A DNA stretch of 64,000 nucleotides from Bordetella genomosp. 7 (GCF_002261265.1 NZ_NEVK01000003.1:806001-870000); one strand, 5' to 3'; positions 48,206 through 56,737 are shown, counted from the stretch's first letter. The notes: generated from the sequence alone by a model not told the origin. Translations and numbers: made by a program.

Positions 48206-50485
48206 ATGACCAGAAACTCAGGCAAAACCTCCCCTGCGGACGATACGGTAGACACGCCGATCAAGGCGGCCAAGCGTGTTGTCAGCAAGGCGGCGGAAAA
48301 GGCGCCTGCCAAGGCGGCAGTGAAGGTCTCGAAGACGGCGGCAAAAACGGCCACGAAAACGGCCGCCAAGAAGGCAGCGAAGTCGGCCGCGGCCGCCGAC
48401 AAGCCTGAAAAGGTCAAGGCCGCACGCGCCAAGAAGGCCGAGGACAAGCTGGCCGACCTGGTCGGCGGTGGTGCGCGTCCGTCCAGCGGGCGCCGTCCGG
48501 GCCGCCCGGCCAAGAACGCCAACAACGACAACGACGCCTTCGACGATTCGATGGACGGCGAAGGCGAAGTGCTGCCCGATCTCAAGCCGCCCAAGCGCGG
48601 CGGCAAGCGGGGCAAGGCCGATCCCAAGGACCTGATCGCGCGCGGCCCCGTTACGCCCGAAGAGTACGAAGCCCGCCGCAACCGCCTCAAGCAGCTCATC
48701 AAGCTCGGCAAAGACCGCGGCTACCTGACCTACGGCGAAATCAACGACCATCTGCCCGACGACCTGGTCGATGCCGAAGCTATCGACGGCATCATCAGCA
48801 CGTTCAGCGACATGGGCATCTCGGTCTACGACCAGGCGCCTGATGCCGAAACGCTCCTGATGAGCGAAAACGCGCCGGTGGCCTCCAACGACGACGACGT
48901 CGAGGACGAAGCCGAAGCCGCGCTCACTACCGTCGATTCCGACTTCGGCCGCACCACCGACCCCGTCCGCATGTACATGCGCGAGATGGGCTCGGTTGAG
49001 CTGCTTACGCGCGAAGGTGAAATCGAAATTGCCAAGCGCATCGAAGATGGCCTGAAGCACATGGTGATGGCGATTTCGGCATGCCCGACCACCATCAACG
49101 AGATCCTGGCGCACATTACCCGGGTACGCGAAGGTCAGGCCCAGATCGACGAAGTCGTCGATGGCCTGGTCGATCCGGAAGACGGCGAAGAGTACGCCGG
49201 CGCGGGCGTGGCAGCCGACGATGACGAAAACGACGACGGCCCGGCCGGCGGCATGTCCAGCAAGCAGCTGGAAGACCTGCGCGTCAAGGCGCTTGCGAAG
49301 TTCGACATCGTCACCAAGCAGTTCGAAAAAATGCGCCAGTCGTATGAGCGCGACGGATACAAGTCCGACGCTTACATCCAGGCGCAGGAAACCATCCTGA
49401 ACGAACTGATGGGCATCCGCTTCACGGCCAAGATGGTCGAGAAGCTGGCCGATACACTGCGTGCGCAGGTCGAAGAGGTGCGTCAGCTCGAGCGCGCCGT
49501 GCTGCATACCTGCGTCGATCGCGCCGGCATGCCGCGCAGCCATTTCATCAAGGCGTTTCCGGGCAACGAGACGAATCTCGACTGGGTGCTGCAGGAAGTC
49601 GCCGGCGGCCACCCGTATTCCGAGACGCTCGAGCGCCACGTGCCTGCCGTACAAGAGCTGCAGCAGAAGCTCATCGACCTGCAGACGCGCGTTGTGCTTC
49701 CGTTGAAAGACCTCAAAGATGTCAACAAGCGCATGGCCACCGGCGAGGCCAAGGCCCGCAAGGCCAAGCGTGAAATGACCGAGGCCAACCTGCGTCTGGT
49801 GATCTCCATTGCCAAGAAGTACACGAACCGGGGCCTGCAGTTCCTCGATCTGATCCAGGAAGGCAACATCGGCCTGATGAAGGCCGTCGACAAGTTCGAA
49901 TACCGCCGCGGCTATAAGTTCTCTACGTACGCCACGTGGTGGATTCGCCAGGCCATTACGCGTTCCATCGCCGACCAGGCGCGTACCATCCGCATCCCGG
50001 TCCACATGATCGAAACGATCAATAAGATGAACCGGATCAGCCGTCAGATCCTGCAGGAAACCGGCGCCGAGCCCGATCCCGCGACCCTGGCGCAAAAGAT
50101 GGACATGCCGGAAGACAAGATCCGCAAGATCCTGAAGATCGCCAAAGAGCCGATCTCAATGGAAACGCCCATTGGTGACGACGACGATTCGCACCTGGGC
50201 GATTTCATCGAAGACACGTCCACGCTGGCGCCTTCGGATGCGGCGCTGCACGGCTCCATGCGCGACGTCGTCAAGGAAGTGCTCGACTCCCTCACGCCGC
50301 GCGAAGCCAAGGTGCTGCGCATGCGTTTCGGTATCGAAATGAGCACCGACCAGACGCTCGAAGAAGTCGGCAAGCAGTTCGATGTCACTCGCGAGCGCAT
50401 TCGCCAGATAGAAGCCAAGGCACTGCGCAAGTTGCGTCACCCGAGCCGAGCAGATAAGCTTAAGAGTTTCCTGGAAGGGCAGTAG
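48206..50485 (+). CDS. rpoD: Primary sigma factor RpoD (sigma-70)
   Basis: 759 residues from the ATG at 48206 ([13 protein letters not shown]). Region 1.1 ([20 protein letters not shown]), region 1.2 ([20 protein letters not shown]), the long non-conserved insert, region 2 ([20 protein letters not shown]), region 3 and region 4 ([19 protein letters not shown]) are all present. Residues about 19-80 are a lysine/alanine-rich tail ([20 protein letters not shown]) resembling histone H1-like proteins, placed before region 1.1. It directs housekeeping transcription. Third gene of the rpsU-dnaG-rpoD operon, with its own upstream promoter. Six bases after its stop a tRNA gene begins. Confidence 0.96.
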   Translation: MTRNSGKTSPADDTVDTPIKAAKRVVSKAAEKAPAKAAVKVSKTAAKTATKTAAKKAAKSAAAADKPEKVKAARAKKAEDKLADLVGGGARPSSGRRPGRPAKNANNDNDAFDDSMDGEGEVLPDLKPPKRGGKRGKADPKDLIARGPVTPEEYEARRNRLKQLIKLGKDRGYLTYGEINDHLPDDLVDAEAIDGIISTFSDMGISVYDQAPDAETLLMSENAPVASNDDDVEDEAEAALTTVDSDFGRTTDPVRMYMREMGSVELLTREGEIEIAKRIEDGLKHMVMAISACPTTINEILAHITRVREGQAQIDEVVDGLVDPEDGEEYAGAGVAADDDENDDGPAGGMSSKQLEDLRVKALAKFDIVTKQFEKMRQSYERDGYKSDAYIQAQETILNELMGIRFTAKMVEKLADTLRAQVEEVRQLERAVLHTCVDRAGMPRSHFIKAFPGNETNLDWVLQEVAGGHPYSETLERHVPAVQELQQKLIDLQTRVVLPLKDLKDVNKRMATGEAKARKAKREMTEANLRLVISIAKKYTNRGLQFLDLIQEGNIGLMKAVDKFEYRRGYKFSTYATWWIRQAITRSIADQARTIRIPVHMIETINKMNRISRQILQETGAEPDPATLAQKMDMPEDKIRKILKIAKEPISMETPIGDDDDSHLGDFIEDTSTLAPSDAALHGSMRDVVKEVLDSLTPREAKVLRMRFGIEMSTDQTLEEVGKQFDVTRERIRQIEAKALRKLRHPSRADKLKSFLEGQ

Positions 50486-50491
50486 TTTTCA

Positions 50492-50570
<79 letters not shown>

Positions 50571-50578
50571 CCATGGTG

Positions 50579-50610
50579 CGGGTTGCGGAATTTTCCGCAA
50601 CCCGTTTTTT
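50579..50610 (+). terminator. Rho-independent terminator of rpoD-tRNA
   Basis: CGGGTTGCGGAA (50579-50590) and TTCCGCAACCCG (50593-50604) form a perfect 12-bp stem followed by six T. Confidence 0.92.
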
Positions 50611-50689
50611 ATTGCCCGTATGTTCTTGGCTGGATCCGGCGCTTGGCATCCAAGCGCGTCCAGAGTGCGATCGGCGGACGTCCGACCGT

Positions 50690-50702
50690 ATACATTGTGT
50701 AT
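50690..50702. promoter_or_regulatory. Small palindrome ATACA-TTG-TGTAT
   Basis: A 5-bp inverted repeat 66 bases before the next small gene, in an AT-richer stretch. Possible operator; nothing else supports it. Confidence 0.3.
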
Positions 50703-50767
50703 CTTCTGGTACTATTTGAAATTTTTTGCGCACACGTTTGCGAAATTGATCAAGTTGGAGGTTTGTC

Positions 50768-51133
50768 ATGGTCATAGTCGCCAAGCTGCGTAATGCCTGG
50801 CGCGGGTGGGGTGAGCGTGGATTCGTCGGCCTGGGTGTGTACTGGCTGCTCTATCAGGTGTGCGCTGCATGGGATGCCTGTGAGCTGCTCGGCCAGTTAA
50901 TGGAGCCGTTCGAACACGTGGAGCTCGACGAACTGTTGTTGTCGACGGCCCTGGTGTTTCCGGTGTTGTGTGTAGCGCTGTGGTGCCGTACCCGCAAGTT
51001 GCAACGGGAATTGTTTCGCCGGGCAGTGGCAGATACGGTAGCCAACATGGTGGCGAGCCGGTATCAGCAAGGGGGTGGGTCAGCAGAGCGACATGGCGCC
51101 TGCCCGAAGCCTCGGTGTGGTAATTCCCGGTAA
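50768..51133 (+). CDS. Hypothetical small membrane protein
   Basis: 121 residues, not recognised. A strong GGAGG site lies six bases before the ATG, so it is probably translated. Two hydrophobic stretches are seen (about 19-38, GFVGLGVYWLLYQVCAAWDA; and 57-74, LLLSTALVFPVLCVALW) around an acidic segment (EPFEHVELDE), then a basic amphipathic stretch. The C-terminal 25 residues are low-complexity. It sits alone between the rpoD-tRNA terminator and the lipocalin gene. Confidence 0.6.
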   Translation: MVIVAKLRNAWRGWGERGFVGLGVYWLLYQVCAAWDACELLGQLMEPFEHVELDELLLSTALVFPVLCVALWCRTRKLQRELFRRAVADTVANMVASRYQQGGGSAERHGACPKPRCGNSR

Positions 51134-51208
51134 TATTCGGTGGCCCAGCGCATACTATGCGCGAAGATTCCCCGGTATTCTGAAACTGACTCCACTTGGA
51201 ATATCGCC

Positions 51209-51739
51209 ATGAAAAGGATCTTCGCGCTTTCGCTGGTCTCGGTATTGGCAGGGTGCAGCACCACGCCCGATAGCCTGCCCACACAATCCGGCGTCGATCT
51301 CAACAAGTACGCCGGCACTTGGTACGAGCAATCCCGCCTGCCGAATCGTTTCCAGGACGACTGTGTGTCGGACGTGCAGGCCGACTACGCCGTGCAGCCG
51401 GACGGCACGCTTAGCGTCACCAATCAGTGCAAGACGGCCAGCAACGGCACTAAGGTGGCGCATGCCGAAGGGCGGTTGAACCCGTCGATAGAGCCACGGG
51501 ATCCGGCCCGGCTCGAGGTGCGTTTCGCACCGGAATGGACGTCCTGGATACCCTGGGTGTGGGGGGACTACTGGATCATCAAGCTCGACGATAACTACCA
51601 GTATTCGTTGGTAGGCACGCCGGATCGCAATTACCTGTGGGTGCTGTCACGCGACAAGCAGGCCGACCCAGCAAAAGTGCAACAGCTGCTAGACCATGCC
51701 GGGTCGCTGGGCTTTCCGGTGGAAAAAGCCATTCGGTAA
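51209..51739 (+). CDS. blc: Outer-membrane lipocalin lipoprotein (Blc)
   Basis: 176 residues from the ATG at 51209, with a lipoprotein signal ending LAGC (C16); the upstream in-frame extension from 51140 is rejected. The lipocalin motif KYAGTWYEQSRLPNRFQDDC is followed by ADYAVQPDGTLSVTNQC and the terminal WVLSRDK segment. Bacterial lipocalins bind lysophospholipids or fatty acids at the outer membrane and are often stress-induced. Monocistronic. Confidence 0.93.
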   Translation: MKRIFALSLVSVLAGCSTTPDSLPTQSGVDLNKYAGTWYEQSRLPNRFQDDCVSDVQADYAVQPDGTLSVTNQCKTASNGTKVAHAEGRLNPSIEPRDPARLEVRFAPEWTSWIPWVWGDYWIIKLDDNYQYSLVGTPDRNYLWVLSRDKQADPAKVQQLLDHAGSLGFPVEKAIR

Positions 51740-51758
51740 CTCACCGTCTATAGCGCGC

Positions 51759-51804
51759 CCGCCGTCCGCGTTGGCGCAAGCCTGCTCGCAGACGGCGGTT
51801 CTTT
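51759..51804 (+). terminator. Probable terminator after blc
   Basis: CCGCCGTC (51759-51766) pairs with GACGGCGG (51791-51798), followed by TTCTTT. The loop is long (24 bases) but contains inner pairs. Confidence 0.5.
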
Positions 51805-51805
51805 A

Positions 51806-51955
51806 CTAGCAGTTGCCTTTTTTGGCCTGCCCGGGCGGACAGAAGCCTCCGCCGCCGCCGCCATGCGGATCCACAATCACCGCACCATCGGGCGTGTACA
51901 CCGCGCACCCGGCCAGCGCGCCCAACAATACCAATAACGTACAGATTTTCTTCAT
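51806..51955 (-). CDS. Very small lipoprotein (49 residues)
   Basis: Read directly from the minus strand. The ATG at 51955 has a GAAGGG site eight bases upstream. The protein starts MKKICTLLVLLGALAGC (lipobox LAGC, C17), continues AVYTPDGAVIVDPHGG, has a run of six glycines and ends FCPPGQAKKGNC with two more cysteines. Signal and lipobox make it a credible outer-membrane or periplasmic lipoprotein. No family is recognised; similar small Gly-rich lipoproteins exist in relatives. Convergent with blc. Confidence 0.7.
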   Translation of the reverse strand: MKKICTLLVLLGALAGCAVYTPDGAVIVDPHGGGGGGFCPPGQAKKGNC

Positions 51956-52245
51956 CTACGACCCTTCGACAGTAAAACCGGCGCCAGTGTAGGACGGCGG
52001 AACGCGCCTGAGTCGACAAGGTTGTAACTATTCGAATGGCGCGGCGCACCCGTGCGTTCTATAGCGTTGGCGTGGCAGCTATGCAACGCCAACGCGCCGT
52101 TGCGCTCATCGCTTCATCCCCCAAGCGTAATGCGTTGCCATCTACGCCCCTCCGTTTAATAATTGTCATTGAAATGAAACATTTATATTCGCCATGATTC
52201 GAGATGTCCTGCGGATCGGCGAACGCAGAGCGGGAGGGGACGCGC
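51956..52245. other. Intergenic region before the InaA-like gene
   Basis: About 290 bases without a supported gene. It contains the promoter region of the small lipoprotein (minus strand) and, near 52155-52195, an AT-rich stretch likely to hold the promoter of the next gene. A weak resemblance to a Fur box there was judged insufficient. Confidence 0.4.
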
Positions 52246-53028
52246 GTGTTGACCTGGGAAACGATGGCAGTCGCGCCTGCCGGGTGTACTTGGTGGGACG
52301 CCGAAGGCGAATGGGTCGAGCCGCCCAACGTACGGCGCAACGGCTTCAGCGGCGTTCATCGCGTAACCGATGCGCGCACCGGCACGGCCTATTACGTCAA
52401 ACGCCAGACAAATCACCTTTATCGCAGCTTGCGCTACCCGACGGGGCGGCCGACTTTGTTGCGCGAATGGTTGAATCTGAGGCGCTGTGCTGCACTGGGC
52501 ATCCCCGTGGCCGCCCCGGTGTTCTTTGACATGCGCCGGGGCCAGGAAGGTTGGGAAGCGGTGCTGGTAACGCGCGCGCTCGAGAACTACGCCAGTCTCG
52601 AGCATCATCTGCGTCATGCGGGGTGGACCGCCGCACAGCGTCGCACCGTGTTGCTGGCGCTGGCCGCAATGCTTGCTCCCCTGCACATGGCGGGACGCAA
52701 GCACGGGCATCTGTATCCTAAAGAGATCTTCGTGCGCACCGCGCCATCGGTGGATGTGATCCTGCTGGACTGGGAGGTTTCCCGTTATGCAGGGTCGGTG
52801 CGATGGGCGGCGCAGTCTGACCTGGGGCGTCTGTGGCGCTCATTGATCGACATGGGCGTGCCGGAATCGGAGCGGGCAGAGTTCCTGCGGTACTACCAGG
52901 GATTGACCGGGCTGGCCAACCTGCGGTTGCGGGGTGTGCCGGCGCTGCGCGAGCCGGGGGCGGCCGGCGCGTCGGTGCCGACGCAAGCGTCAACCGAGGG
53001 CCGCGGAACACCCCGCGCGTCGTCCTAG
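52246..53028 (+). CDS. InaA-like protein kinase-fold protein (Kdo/WaaP kinase family)
   Basis: 260 residues from a GTG at 52246, chosen for the GGGAGGGG site seven bases upstream; ATGs at 52204 and 52264 are alternatives. The kinase-like fold is visible: an AYYVKRQTNHLYRSL strand with the ATP-binding lysine, PTLLREWLNLRRC helix, ALENYASLEHHL hinge, KHGHLYPKEIFV catalytic loop and VILLDWEVSR metal-binding strand. In the catalytic loop the usual Asp position is His. Family members include the low-pH-induced InaA and lipopolysaccharide heptose kinases. The substrate is unknown. The tail past residue 230 is low-complexity. Confidence 0.75.
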   Translation: MLTWETMAVAPAGCTWWDAEGEWVEPPNVRRNGFSGVHRVTDARTGTAYYVKRQTNHLYRSLRYPTGRPTLLREWLNLRRCAALGIPVAAPVFFDMRRGQEGWEAVLVTRALENYASLEHHLRHAGWTAAQRRTVLLALAAMLAPLHMAGRKHGHLYPKEIFVRTAPSVDVILLDWEVSRYAGSVRWAAQSDLGRLWRSLIDMGVPESERAEFLRYYQGLTGLANLRLRGVPALREPGAAGASVPTQASTEGRGTPRASS

Positions 53029-53261
53029 CGCGAGCGGTCCGGCAAATCTGCTGGCGCTGCAGGTTCCGGGAGTTCGGGATTGTTCCTGCCATCGGCCACG
53101 GCGTGCCAGCCCGCTTCCCACGCCTGTACCTTGGCTTGCCACACACGTATGGATTCACCGGTATGCCCGGGCAGGTTGGCGGCCCGGTAATAGGGGCAAT
53201 CCAGCAAGTCCAGGCCGGCGCGGGCCGCTTGTGCACCCAGTTGCCAGATTTCGGTATTCAT
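53025..53261 (-). CDS. Rmf/CrpP-like small protein
   Basis: 78 residues. The pattern A-x2-A-x3-G-x6-CPY followed by R-x-W and W-x2-GW (LGAQAARAGLDLLDCPYY, IRVWQAKVQAWEAGWHA) matches the ribosome modulation factor / CrpP family. Rmf dimerises 70S ribosomes in stationary phase; CrpP was described in ciprofloxacin resistance. Which applies here is unknown. It converges on the InaA-like gene, with the two stops overlapping by 4 bases. Confidence 0.6.
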   Translation of the reverse strand: MNTEIWQLGAQAARAGLDLLDCPYYRAANLPGHTGESIRVWQAKVQAWEAGWHAVADGRNNPELPEPAAPADLPDRSR

Positions 53262-53401
53262 GAATAACGCCTGGTTAACCAGGCTCGAGTTGAGCAGGCG
53301 TGAGCATGCCCCTGCGCCGCCGCATTGGGAAGGCGCCAGGATACTAGTGCGGATGACGACGTTTTACTAAGGCCGCAGCCGATGCCGTGCAACCGGCCCC
53401 G

Positions 53402-53872
53402 TCAGGCGGGCGGCTTCCAGGCTTCCAGATGGCCGTAGAGCGCATCCCGCAGTTGACGGATCTGCTGATTCAGGTCGGCCAGCTGCGCCGGCGACTGCCC
53501 CGAGGCGCCCAGCAGCGATTCGCCCAGGCAGCCGGCCGTGTTGCGCAATTGCCTGCCTTGCTCTGTCAGCGCCACGACTACCTGGCGTTCGTTGGCCGGG
53601 TTGCGCTGGCGCCTGAGCAGGCCGGCGGCTTCCAGGCGCTTGAGCAGGGGCGTGATTGTGCTGGATTCCAACGCCAGACCCTGGGCGATGTCGCCCACCG
53701 TCTGCTCGTCTTGTCGCCACAGCACATTCAGCACCAGATATTGCGGATAGGTCAGCCCCATCTGGTCGAGCAGGGGCTTATAGATGCGCTGGATGGCAAT
53801 GCCGGCGGAATAGACGGCGTAGCAAAGCTGATCGTCCAGCGGTGGCGGCGCCTGTACTTTAGCGTGTGTCAT
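53402..53872 (-). CDS. ohrR: MarR-family regulator, OhrR type
   Basis: 156 residues. Start DDQLCYAVYSAGIAIQRIYK with a reactive-type cysteine (C17) in the OhrR position and a second cysteine (C115), which fits 2-Cys OhrR peroxide sensors. The winged helix (TVGDIAQGLALESSTITPLL, LLRRQRNPANERQVVVALT) is MarR-typical. OhrR represses peroxide defence genes and is released by oxidised organic hydroperoxides. It is divergent from a secreted hydrolase, not from ohr, with TTATCGCGA palindromes between. Confidence 0.82.
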   Translation of the reverse strand: MTHAKVQAPPPLDDQLCYAVYSAGIAIQRIYKPLLDQMGLTYPQYLVLNVLWRQDEQTVGDIAQGLALESSTITPLLKRLEAAGLLRRQRNPANERQVVVALTEQGRQLRNTAGCLGESLLGASGQSPAQLADLNQQIRQLRDALYGHLEAWKPPA

Positions 53873-53917
53873 TGCGTAACTCCGAGATCAAATCAGCATA
53901 GCACGACGGCAGAATAT

Positions 53918-53925
53918 TTATCGCG
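53918..53925. promoter_or_regulatory. TTATCGCG half-site near the ohrR start
   Basis: The same sequence as one arm of the palindrome at 53975-53995, 46 bases upstream of the ohrR ATG; a plausible autoregulatory site. Confidence 0.45.
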
Positions 53926-53974
53926 GCAAAATTTATGCTTTACATGTATGGGCGCCAGCGGTAGTATTCACATA

Positions 53975-53995
53975 TCGCGATAACAATTATCGCGA
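53975..53995. promoter_or_regulatory. Perfect palindrome TCGCGATAA-CAA-TTATCGCGA, probable OhrR operator
   Basis: A 9-bp perfect inverted repeat with a 3-base spacer, 20 bases before the hydrolase ATG, in the divergent gap between regulator and hydrolase. The spacing and symmetry fit a MarR dimer. Confidence 0.65.
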
Positions 53996-54015
53996 ATTCA
54001 CAAGGAACCTACCCC

Positions 54016-54801
54016 ATGAAGATCAAATCTGTTATCGCCGCCAGCGCGGCAGTCGCCAGCCTCTCGGCCGTGGGCGCGACGCAAGCCGGCGAAGTTATTC
54101 CCGACACCCAGGCCGTCCGCCATGTTGTGCTGGTGCACGGAGCCTTTGCCGATGGCTCCGGCTGGCGCAGCGTGCACGCCATTCTGACGGCGCGTGGCTA
54201 CCGCGTAAGCATTGTGCAAAACCCCCTGACTTCGCTGGCCGATGACGTAGCCGCCACGACGCGCATACTGGATCGCCAGTCAGGCCCTGCCATCCTGGTG
54301 GGTCATTCTTATGGCGGCACCGTGATCACCGAAGCGGGCAACAGCCCCAAGGTGGCCGGCCTGGTATACGTGTCGGCCCTGGCCCCCGATGTGGGCGAAT
54401 CCACTGGCGCGCAGTTCAAGGATATTCCCGCGCCCCCCGAGTTCGTCATCGAGACGGGGAAAGACGGGTATGGCTTTGTCAATCTCGAGAAGTTCAAGCT
54501 GGGGTTCGCCAACGACACCACCGATGCCGATGCGGCATTTCTGCGCGATTCGCAGGTGCCCATCAATATGGAAATCTTTGACACGCCTGTAACCCAGGCC
54601 GCCTGGAGGCACAAGCCCAGCTGGGCCGTGGTGGCCACGCAGGACAAGGCCATCGATCCAAAACTTCTGCGACAGACCGCCCTGCGCATTGGTGCGGAAA
54701 TCACCGAGGTCGACGCCAGCCATGTGCCATTCCTGACGCAACCGCTGGCGGTGGCTGACACCATCGATCGTGCGGCGCGCAGCGTGTCGTCCAAGCGCTA
54801 G
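54016..54801 (+). CDS. Secreted alpha/beta hydrolase
   Basis: 261 residues with a Sec signal (cleavage near 24, GATQA/GE). The hydrolase core has VVLVHGAFADGSGW (oxyanion segment), the nucleophile elbow GHSYGGTVI, a late acid region DKAIDP and histidine in DASHVPFL. This esterase-like subgroup (EstC/methylesterase-like) is widespread and its substrate is unknown. Divergent from an OhrR-type regulator behind a shared palindrome, so induction by organic peroxides or electrophiles is likely. Confidence 0.85.
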   Translation: MKIKSVIAASAAVASLSAVGATQAGEVIPDTQAVRHVVLVHGAFADGSGWRSVHAILTARGYRVSIVQNPLTSLADDVAATTRILDRQSGPAILVGHSYGGTVITEAGNSPKVAGLVYVSALAPDVGESTGAQFKDIPAPPEFVIETGKDGYGFVNLEKFKLGFANDTTDADAAFLRDSQVPINMEIFDTPVTQAAWRHKPSWAVVATQDKAIDPKLLRQTALRIGAEITEVDASHVPFLTQPLAVADTIDRAARSVSSKR

Positions 54802-54821
54802 ACATGTGGTTGTCCTGGCGT

Positions 54822-54855
54822 AAAAAACGCCCCGCGCGGCAAGCCGGGCGGGGCG
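54822..54855 (-). terminator. Terminator on the minus strand after the IclR gene
   Basis: On the minus strand CGCCCCGC and GCGGGGCG form an 8-bp stem followed by six T (54827-54822). It lies 128 bases past the IclR stop. Confidence 0.65.
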
Positions 54856-54983
54856 AAAAGCATTACCAAGATGTGTGCGTAGTACCTGGAGAGAGAAGGT
54901 GCTTCACACAGGAGCTAAGATAAACGAACCGTTGGCGCTGTGTTCGTTGGGCCGCCAGATTCGTCGGCTTTCATTGCGGCAGA

Positions 54984-55748
54984 TCAATTAGCGTTTTTGC
55001 TGATCGCCCGCGCCGCGCGCGCCACCAGCGGTCCCAGGTCCTGACGTGCGCGTTCGACCGTCCATCGTGGCTTGGGCACCGAAATGTTGATGGCGGCCAT
55101 GGGCCTGCCGTCCTGGTCCAGCACCGCGGCCGCCACATTGACGTCGCCCTGGAAAAATTCCTCGTCTGCGTATGCGTACCGGTTCTCGCGCGCTTCGTCG
55201 ATAAGTTGCCGCACGGCGGTCAGGTCGGTGGTCGTGTGTGGTGTGTGTTTTTGCATGGTCGCGCCGGCCAAGGTGCGATCGAGCTCATCCGGTGGCAAGT
55301 GCGCCAGTATCGCGCGCCCCGAGGCGGATGCGTGCATGGGAATGCGGCTGCCTACCGGCATATACACCGGGATATGTTTCGAGGTGGGCACGCGCATGAC
55401 GAACACCATATGGCCGTCATCGCCAGGCACCGAAAGGTTGACGATTTCGCCACATTCCTGGTTCAGTTGGTGGAGCACGGCGTGGGCATTCTGGAACAAC
55501 GGTTCACGCGCCAGATAGCTGTAGCTCAGGTCCACCGCCTTCACTGTGACGCGGTAGCGCTTGCTGTGCGGGTCTTTCTTCAAATAGCCGCATTGTTCCA
55601 GGGTATATGCCACCCGCTGCGCCGACCCGCTGGTAATGCCGCACGCCTGGGCGATCTCGCGCAGGTTCAGCGTCTCGCTGCTGCGGAAAGCCTGCAAAAC
55701 GTCCAGGCCCTTTTCCAGGGATTGGATGAAGAGGGAGGATTCGGCCAT
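54984..55748 (-). CDS. IclR-family transcriptional regulator
   Basis: 254 residues from the ATG at 55748 (MAESSLFIQSLEKGLDVLQ); a TTG at 55775 would add nine residues. N-terminal winged helix (LNLREIAQACGITSGSAQRV, EQCGYLKKD) and C-terminal effector domain (GDDGHMVFVMRVP, HASASGRAILAHL, FFQGDVNVAAAVLDQDG) are typical. No metabolic target lies next to it, so its regulon is elsewhere or divergent. Its upstream gap has repeats (below). Confidence 0.88.
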   Translation of the reverse strand: MAESSLFIQSLEKGLDVLQAFRSSETLNLREIAQACGITSGSAQRVAYTLEQCGYLKKDPHSKRYRVTVKAVDLSYSYLAREPLFQNAHAVLHQLNQECGEIVNLSVPGDDGHMVFVMRVPTSKHIPVYMPVGSRIPMHASASGRAILAHLPPDELDRTLAGATMQKHTPHTTTDLTAVRQLIDEARENRYAYADEEFFQGDVNVAAAVLDQDGRPMAAINISVPKPRWTVERARQDLGPLVARAARAISKNAN

Positions 55749-56107
55749 AAGCGTGGGTCCAGTATGCGCGGGCAAGGCGGAAGGTGCCCGAAACGTGGCG
55801 CGATGTTAGCACTACGAAAGAGGCGTTCGCCGTTCGATCACTATGCAGTTGCGATACATGATAATCGTAATTCAATGAATTTTATCGATGTTCGATCACA
55901 CGGCATTGATATGGGAACGGCCGCACCCATACGCCGTCGCTCGTCCACCCGGACGCCTCAACGTAACGACAGGCAACGTGGGTGGCGCTACCAGGCGCCC
56001 GCGCATTGCCTGGTTGCAATTGGCAGATTTGTATTGCTTGTGTGCACGGTTTGTAGCGAAGGGGGCAGGTACAGTGGACTCACCGTGAATAACAATAGGA
56101 GCGTCCC
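55749..56107. other. Gap between IclR and SYLF genes with repeats
   Basis: 359 bases without a gene. It holds the direct repeat GTTCGATCAC (55832-55841 and 55890-55899) and the inverted repeat AATTC-AAT-GAATT (55869-55881) in an AT-rich core. Both could be IclR-type operators; the binding is not shown. Confidence 0.45.
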
Positions 56108-56701
56108 ATGGTTTCTACACAACGCAAACTGCGCCGCACCGCCCTGGCGGCAATGACCCTCGCCTTTGCGGGGGTGGCTTTTACTGGCTGCACGGTGACC
56201 TCGCCCCACACTGCCGCCAGTGCGGCAGAGCAGCGCGACGAAATCAACAGCGGCGCCGACGCGACGCTGACCCGTTTGTATGAAACCTCGCCGCAGGCCA
56301 AGGATCTGGTTGCGCGTGCCAAGGGTGTGCTGATTTTCCCGTCGGTGTTGAGCGCCAGCTTCGTCGTGGGGGCAGAACACGGCAAGGGTGTGTTGCGGGT
56401 GGGCGGTTCGAATGCCGGCTACTTCAGCACCACCGGTGGATCCATCGGCTTTCAGGCCGGCGCGCAATCCAAGGCGATCGTCCTGTTGTTCATGACCGAC
56501 GACGCGCTGCAGAAATTCCGCAACAGCAATGGCTGGACGGTAGGGGCGGACGCCACGGTGGCCGTCGCCAACATCGGCGCCAACGGCAATATCGACAGCA
56601 ATACGGTGCGCCAGCCTATTGTCGGCTTCGTCATGAACAACGCGGGCCTCATGGCCGGCGTGTCCATTGATGGCACGAAGATCGCCAAGCTGGATCTCTG
56701 A
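56108..56701 (+). CDS. SYLF-domain (Ysc84-like) lipoprotein
   Basis: 197 residues with a lipoprotein signal ending FTGC (C28) and an AGGAG site upstream. The SYLF/DUF4136-like core (AKGVLIFPSVLSASFVVGAE, GKGVLRVGGSNAGYF, STTGGSIGFQAGAQSKAIV) is clear. SYLF proteins bind lipids; bacterial versions are periplasmic or outer-membrane and stress-associated. Monocistronic; convergent with the next lipoprotein. Confidence 0.88.
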   Translation: MVSTQRKLRRTALAAMTLAFAGVAFTGCTVTSPHTAASAAEQRDEINSGADATLTRLYETSPQAKDLVARAKGVLIFPSVLSASFVVGAEHGKGVLRVGGSNAGYFSTTGGSIGFQAGAQSKAIVLLFMTDDALQKFRNSNGWTVGADATVAVANIGANGNIDSNTVRQPIVGFVMNNAGLMAGVSIDGTKIAKLDL

Positions 56702-56737
56702 CGCCCGCCGGCACGCAATCGCGTGCTGTTGTTCAGT

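Noticed and set aside
51741-52049. 102-residue minus-strand frame after blc
   Set aside because: It overlaps the better-supported small lipoprotein in another frame and is arginine-rich without signal or ribosome-binding site.
52155-52195. Possible Fur box in the AT-rich stretch before the InaA-like gene
   Set aside because: ATTGTCATT resembles only one arm; the match to the 19-base consensus is too weak and no iron gene is nearby.
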